Source: Siphonodentalium dalli
Lineage: Eukaryota; Mollusca; Scaphopoda; Gadilida; Siphonodentaliidae
DNA: 64,000 bases
Assembly (NCBI GenBank): GCA_032622095.1
Contig: CP136069.1
Coordinates: 11,490,036 to 11,554,035 of the forward strand
Direction: 5' to 3'
Within the stretch, counting starts at the first letter, position 1; the number at the start of each line of letters is the position of its first letter. Below the pieces are notes generated by a model. That model made no database searches and was not told where the DNA came from. It saw nothing but the letters and a program-made list of their open reading frames with translations. Of this stretch, positions 59,595-64,000 are shown piece by piece. The position numbers were made by a program, and so were the translations under genes.

Positions 59595-60170
59595 GTTATC
59601 TGAGGCCGCCAAAAATTACATATCTGGGGAAATAACAAATTTCAAACATCTATATTTGACCACTCTGATCATTGACGGACGGGTACGTCGACTCAAATAT
59701 TTGTTACCACCCCCCCCCTCCCGAAGCTAAAGAAATATTGGAAGCATTAATTCGGATTATGCATCTCGATAAATGTAGCCTGTCAGGTTATGCATATATT
59801 GGTCTGGGCTAAACGAGGAGGTCGTGGGTTACAACCGACAGACATGGTTTATCTGATGTTGATTGACAACTCCATGCGCCATTTCGATCGTAACCTGGCA
59901 ATTTCGATAAGCATTGTCAACTGTTTAGGCGCATACCAATAAATGAACACATCATTCTGAACCAGAGTTACTATATTTCTGATATATTCGCTAGTGTCAG
60001 TAATCAAATGAATACTCTGAGGAAGGGATGGGATGGGGTTGAGGTACTTGAAGGAAGGTACGTATTTTATTTAATCTCATGCTTATGGGACCTACAGCCC
60101 ACAAACCTGCGAACAAACAGACATCCACCGTTACGATTTCACCAATACCTTTGTTCAATGAAATTGTTCA
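59595..60170. repeat. Half-kb direct duplication, copy 2, with MITE right end
   Basis: This is the second copy of 57829-58345. It retains the TTAA-MITE right terminus (TTCGGATTATGCATCT, ending about 59762) and the sequence beyond it, absent from copy 1. It contains a C-rich tract near 59708-59720. The MITE's left part is missing here. Confidence 0.82.
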
Positions 60171-63100
60171 GTGTATATGGCTCTATCGTTTGCAAACATT
60201 GACAATTAGTCAACTATATTATAACGTTATCAAGCTCAGATAACCGTGCATGTATCATACGATACATGTAATAAGTCCAACGATATACCTGATATACTCT
60301 CAACCAGTCAATTTGGAATTAAAACATTTCTTGGGTCAAACTTCAACTACTTTAGTTTAGTTTTAATTGGCAAAACATCGTTTGGCGGACACTATGCATA
60401 CTTATCAGCACAACAAAGTAAATTATTTCGTAAGCTTGGTCGTGTATTATATGTCAGAGAAATGCATATATATATGTTATTAGTAGAAGGTAACGTATAG
60501 CGCCAGAGAAGCTGCATGTATATCGGGTCGTCTTGTCTACATGCTTACTATATTCCTGTGCTCAGAATATTCCGCGGATGATATGACAAATTTAATTCCA
60601 TATATTTGGAATATTTTTGGATGAGATTTTGACGAGCTGTTCATTTTGGGTCATGCTTTCAAAAACTGGGAACTGTGACTGCATAAGGTTAACGAGCTCA
60701 ATAGCACACAAGCAGTACCAGTTGACCAGGAATATGTAGATTTTACAATTGTTGGATACGGCAATTTGTGTAATGTGCGACAGTACTATTTCCCCTATCT
60801 CTAATTCAAATTCGTGTTATTTGACTTAATATATCTTGGTTTTATACCACCAACCTGAAACACATCGGGGTGCTTCTGCTAATCTGTGGAACATGGTTGA
60901 GACACAAACAGGATCACCCCGTCAAATTAGCAGGACAACTCAACTGGAGGTGATGATCTACGTGTTATGAGTATAGAATTCCTAAACTCTCTAATCTAAG
61001 ATTCAAAAAAACACCAAATGCATTGAAAGGGGTGTTGTCTTATCCCGGTAACTTTTCAAACAGCAACAACAATAACAGTGTTAAATGTTGGTAGTTCGCA
61101 GTTCTGAACCCCAACTTTATATATAACGTTATATATAACAGCTCATATAGATTACGGTAGGGTGGTATTGTGCCCCATTGGATAGCTTTAAGAGTATTAA
61201 AACCACTGTTTTGATGGTTGATGCTGCCTCAGGACACAATCGTCAACTGGAATGAATGTATTATTATTTTCGTTCCTTACATTTGTGTTCTCCATGTGTC
61301 TATGCATTTCCCTTCTTGTGTGAATGGTGGCGACTACAATGTGCTTCTTTAGATTCAACGCATCTTATAATAAATAATGAATTATTAGTCCGGTCCAGCG
61401 AGATCCACGTGGAATTATCATTATATTGGATATCACTATCGAAAATCTTAGAATAAGTCTGGTCAATCTGTGTGGCCCAAACGAGGTAACACTGGCTTCT
61501 ACTCTAAGTTGAAACAACTGCTCGACCGAATCGGGAATACTAAGATTATAACGTGCGGTGATTGATATTTACAACTATAAAAAAGAAAACAACCCAAAAC
61601 AAAATTCATGTTAAAAACTTTATCGACAGCCTCGAACTAATTGACATTTGGAAAATCTACAATGCCAATGAAACACAATTAACGTGGTGAAGAAAGTCGC
61701 CGATAAAAATGACTCAGCTAGAATACTTCTCAGTTTCATCGGAACTCCTCAATTTATCGGACACGGGACCCAGGGGGTATTAAAACATTTGCATTAACAT
61801 ATGGCTTTGTTTTGGCATCTGGTGTTTTCGGGTACCCACCACCCCCAAACATGCAACAACTTTTACTCCTAATTTTGTTGACACAACCCCCCCCCCAAAT
61901 TTAACTAATTTTGGTGCATAAAACCCTGCTGATATCACTCATTTGACTGGGAAATTATCTCTGTTAGTTCAAATGACAGATTAACCCGTTTCAGAAGCTG
62001 TTTTAGTTGAAAAATGGTTAATACACGCAAATATGAAGATTGTTTTCAAATACTGGCTGCTAGACATTTGTCTACCACATACATGTATTGGAGTTTCCAG
62101 GTGAGTGTGTGACGAGAGCATGCTAGTTTTAACTGGGTGGTCCAACTCCATACTGCTAAAATGAAATTCTAATGCATCGACGTAGTGGACAAATACAGTA
62201 CCCCACCAGAAGCTGATAGGTTCGCATAAAATACTAGTATAAGGTATATGTATCCAATTTTACAAAAACAAATTATACATATCCCAGCATATCCCTTGCA
62301 CACCAAATGAGAGATAATTCCCCCTGTAAGCTATTACACAAACATAACATTTGTTTGGCTATTTGGCTGTAATACATTTTAAGCTCATAAATTATCAGGA
62401 CAGTGAACTCAATCATGACTTTCGAGTCACTGTCGACATTTTGTAGACATATACATGACATATCAGTTATTAAGCTCCAATTCAAGTAGAGTTGACATAT
62501 TTTGAAATTAAATAGTAAGAGAGGATATTTACCAGGTGCAATTGGAAATATCATTTTATAAATGTTAATATCTGCAAACCTATGTCATTGTGCAGGATAC
62601 ACACAATGCAATAATTTCTAACTATTTCCTGATTAGTCTGTCAACCAGCCCATTTTGTAGCATTATTCCATACCACTTGTGTTAGTCTACTGTATCAACT
62701 TATATTAAACTAAATGACAAGCAATCACTATGCCAGACTTTGAATACATTAGCCGTTGTGAGGGCAACAGATCATCGGAGTTGATAGACATGCAAATAAT
62801 ACACCGATGACAGTTATTTTCTAGCCATTGATAATCACATCAATGCACACAATGATCTAGACTTAGATGTATTAGTTACATCAGAACAAGTTTATTGATT
62901 TCAGTTTTACATTTCTCGAAACTTCTTTCCTAAGAGTGGCGGGAAGGAAGTAACCACCTCGCCATCCCATATGGTACATGTATTAGCTTAATGTCACATA
63001 CACTAAGGCTCATATGAGGTAACATAAATATATCTTTTTTTGCAGTTATAATATGTTTAAACTGACTCAAATGTAACATATTGGCCCAAAAGATATTTAG

Positions 63101-63615
63101 TAAAAAAAATGCACCAGGTTATAAAAATGCGTGTTTCGCCTCACGGACCACCCACCCATCCCTTATAGCTTCCTGCAATGTTAATAGCCCACATCCCTTG
63201 CGGGACCGGTGACTGGATTATATATCCGTCACCGAATTGTGTCCTTTAAAATAACAATCAGCGACATAACTACTGGTCATGGGTGCTGGATATTCAATAA
63301 CTCTATTTTACATACCAACGAATATTAATAGTAGTTCAAAATTATCATAGAAGAAAACAAAGTGCGATATGACAACTCATATGTAGAAGATGAAGATGAA
63401 CGTAAATTTACACGTCAGATCAACATGAGACTTTTTTCAGGTGTCATTTTTTTGACATTAGGGAGAAACTATAAAGTTTGTGTGCCAATATATTAAAAAG
63501 AACAACTCCTCTCTGAAAAGAACAACTTGATTTATCTGGACAACTCATCATTACATTTCGACCGTATGCAGAAGCTCATGGAAGTTACGAAATAAAAATG
63601 AATCTGAATTAAGCC
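60171..63615. other. Intergenic or intronic, no exon seen
   Basis: If the lectin gene extends to the right, this could be intron. No lectin N-terminal-half exon (for example a C..GW..F..CY type motif) was recognised on the minus strand. A perfect 22-bp palindrome, TTATATATAACGTTATATAT AA, lies at 61117-61138 and a C tract near 61883-61893. Short frames have no domains. Confidence 0.45.
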
Positions 63616-63770
63616 CGCCGCACACGATGCGATATTTGTTGCAAGATATTTCTCGCAGACCCTTGCGACGTAAGATATGTGTGCGCACACGGTACGATTT
63701 TAGTCGTGCGACTTCTGTTTTTATCACTTACGGTAGACCACCGCACACGATGCGATCGGATCGTACGATC
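63616..63770. repeat. 'CCGCACACGATGCGAT' repeat, two units
   Basis: CCGCACACGATGCGAT occurs near 63618 and again near 63741, with a related GCGCACACGGTACGATTTTA at 63693 between them. The G+C-rich, CGAT-rich style is that of a dispersed DNA-transposon-derived repeat, but no ends or duplication were found. Confidence 0.5.
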
Positions 63771-64000
63771 TGGTTGTTTACTTTCTCGTGAATGCAATGG
63801 GTTACCGTATTATTTAAGTGGTATATATGCTATATGTATAGGTCTATATTTGTATTTATAGCATATATTAAATACTAATTTCAAATAAATATTAATATTA
63901 TAAGTGTTTGTAGTTCTATAATATATAGGCTAGTAGGCCCTATACCCGTTTAATTCCCCACACAAATTCACAATCAGATATTATTTTGACACTAATTTGC
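63771..64000. other. AT-rich end of window, nothing seen
   Basis: No features were recognised. Confidence 0.5.

Noticed and set aside
1-64000. Prokaryotic or viral contamination
   Set aside because: There are no dense open frames, ribosome-binding sites or operons. Satellites, LINEs, hATs and splice signals indicate animal nuclear DNA.

Overview
This is a gene-poor, AT-rich eukaryotic window, most likely from a lophotrochozoan animal such as a mollusc. The evidence is: GT/AG-bounded exons of a secreted cysteine-rich (PAN/apple-like) protein and of a C-type lectin domain; decayed jockey/CR1-like LINEs; hAT-type transposons with intact 8-bp target duplications; a tRNA-derived SINE remnant; and abundant minisatellites. 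No bacterial-style operon, rRNA or functional tRNA gene was seen. The species assignment is inference.

Layout. Positions 1-1434 hold a fragment of a TTAA-type MITE end and a 140-bp foldback hairpin. About 1435-22465 is one 21-kb satellite built from 28-bp and 39-bp monomers that share the core CCCTAATTAGTCTCCAGTAA. It has several layers of higher-order structure, including a near-identical 3,475-bp tandem duplication and three ~1.25-kb higher-order units. At 23279-23605 (minus) lies a probable first exon encoding a signal peptide and a 7-cysteine domain. If that gene has more exons, they must lie across the satellite or to the left of the window.

Positions 23.9-35.0 kb are a transposon graveyard. 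They hold a TTAA MITE, a LINE 3' end with an ATGA-repeat tail, a 974-bp hAT with perfect 15-bp TIRs and 8-bp TSD, a 58-bp minisatellite, and a nested cluster. In the cluster an old hAT copy appears split by about 4.7 kb holding a minus-strand LINE, which is itself interrupted by a plus-strand LINE fragment and ended by a MITE with ~50-bp TIRs.

Positions 35-50 kb are mostly unannotatable intergenic DNA with local tandem repeats (57, 97, 35 and 48 bp), two foldback hairpins, a SINE remnant and a 0.2-kb dispersed duplication. Positions 54-60 kb contain an 804-bp hAT with a perfect 8-bp TSD, the terminal exon of a C-type lectin gene (57214-57428, minus), a half-kb direct duplication (57.8/59.6 kb) and a 329-bp hAT. 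The last 4 kb are mostly featureless.

Both believable host exons lie on the minus strand and belong to secreted recognition-type proteins. This fits a dispersed lectin/PAN gene cluster expanded with transposons, but they need not be the same gene. No autonomous transposon with an intact transposase or reverse transcriptase is present. The most noteworthy structure is the 21-kb satellite with its two-monomer code and recent large duplication.
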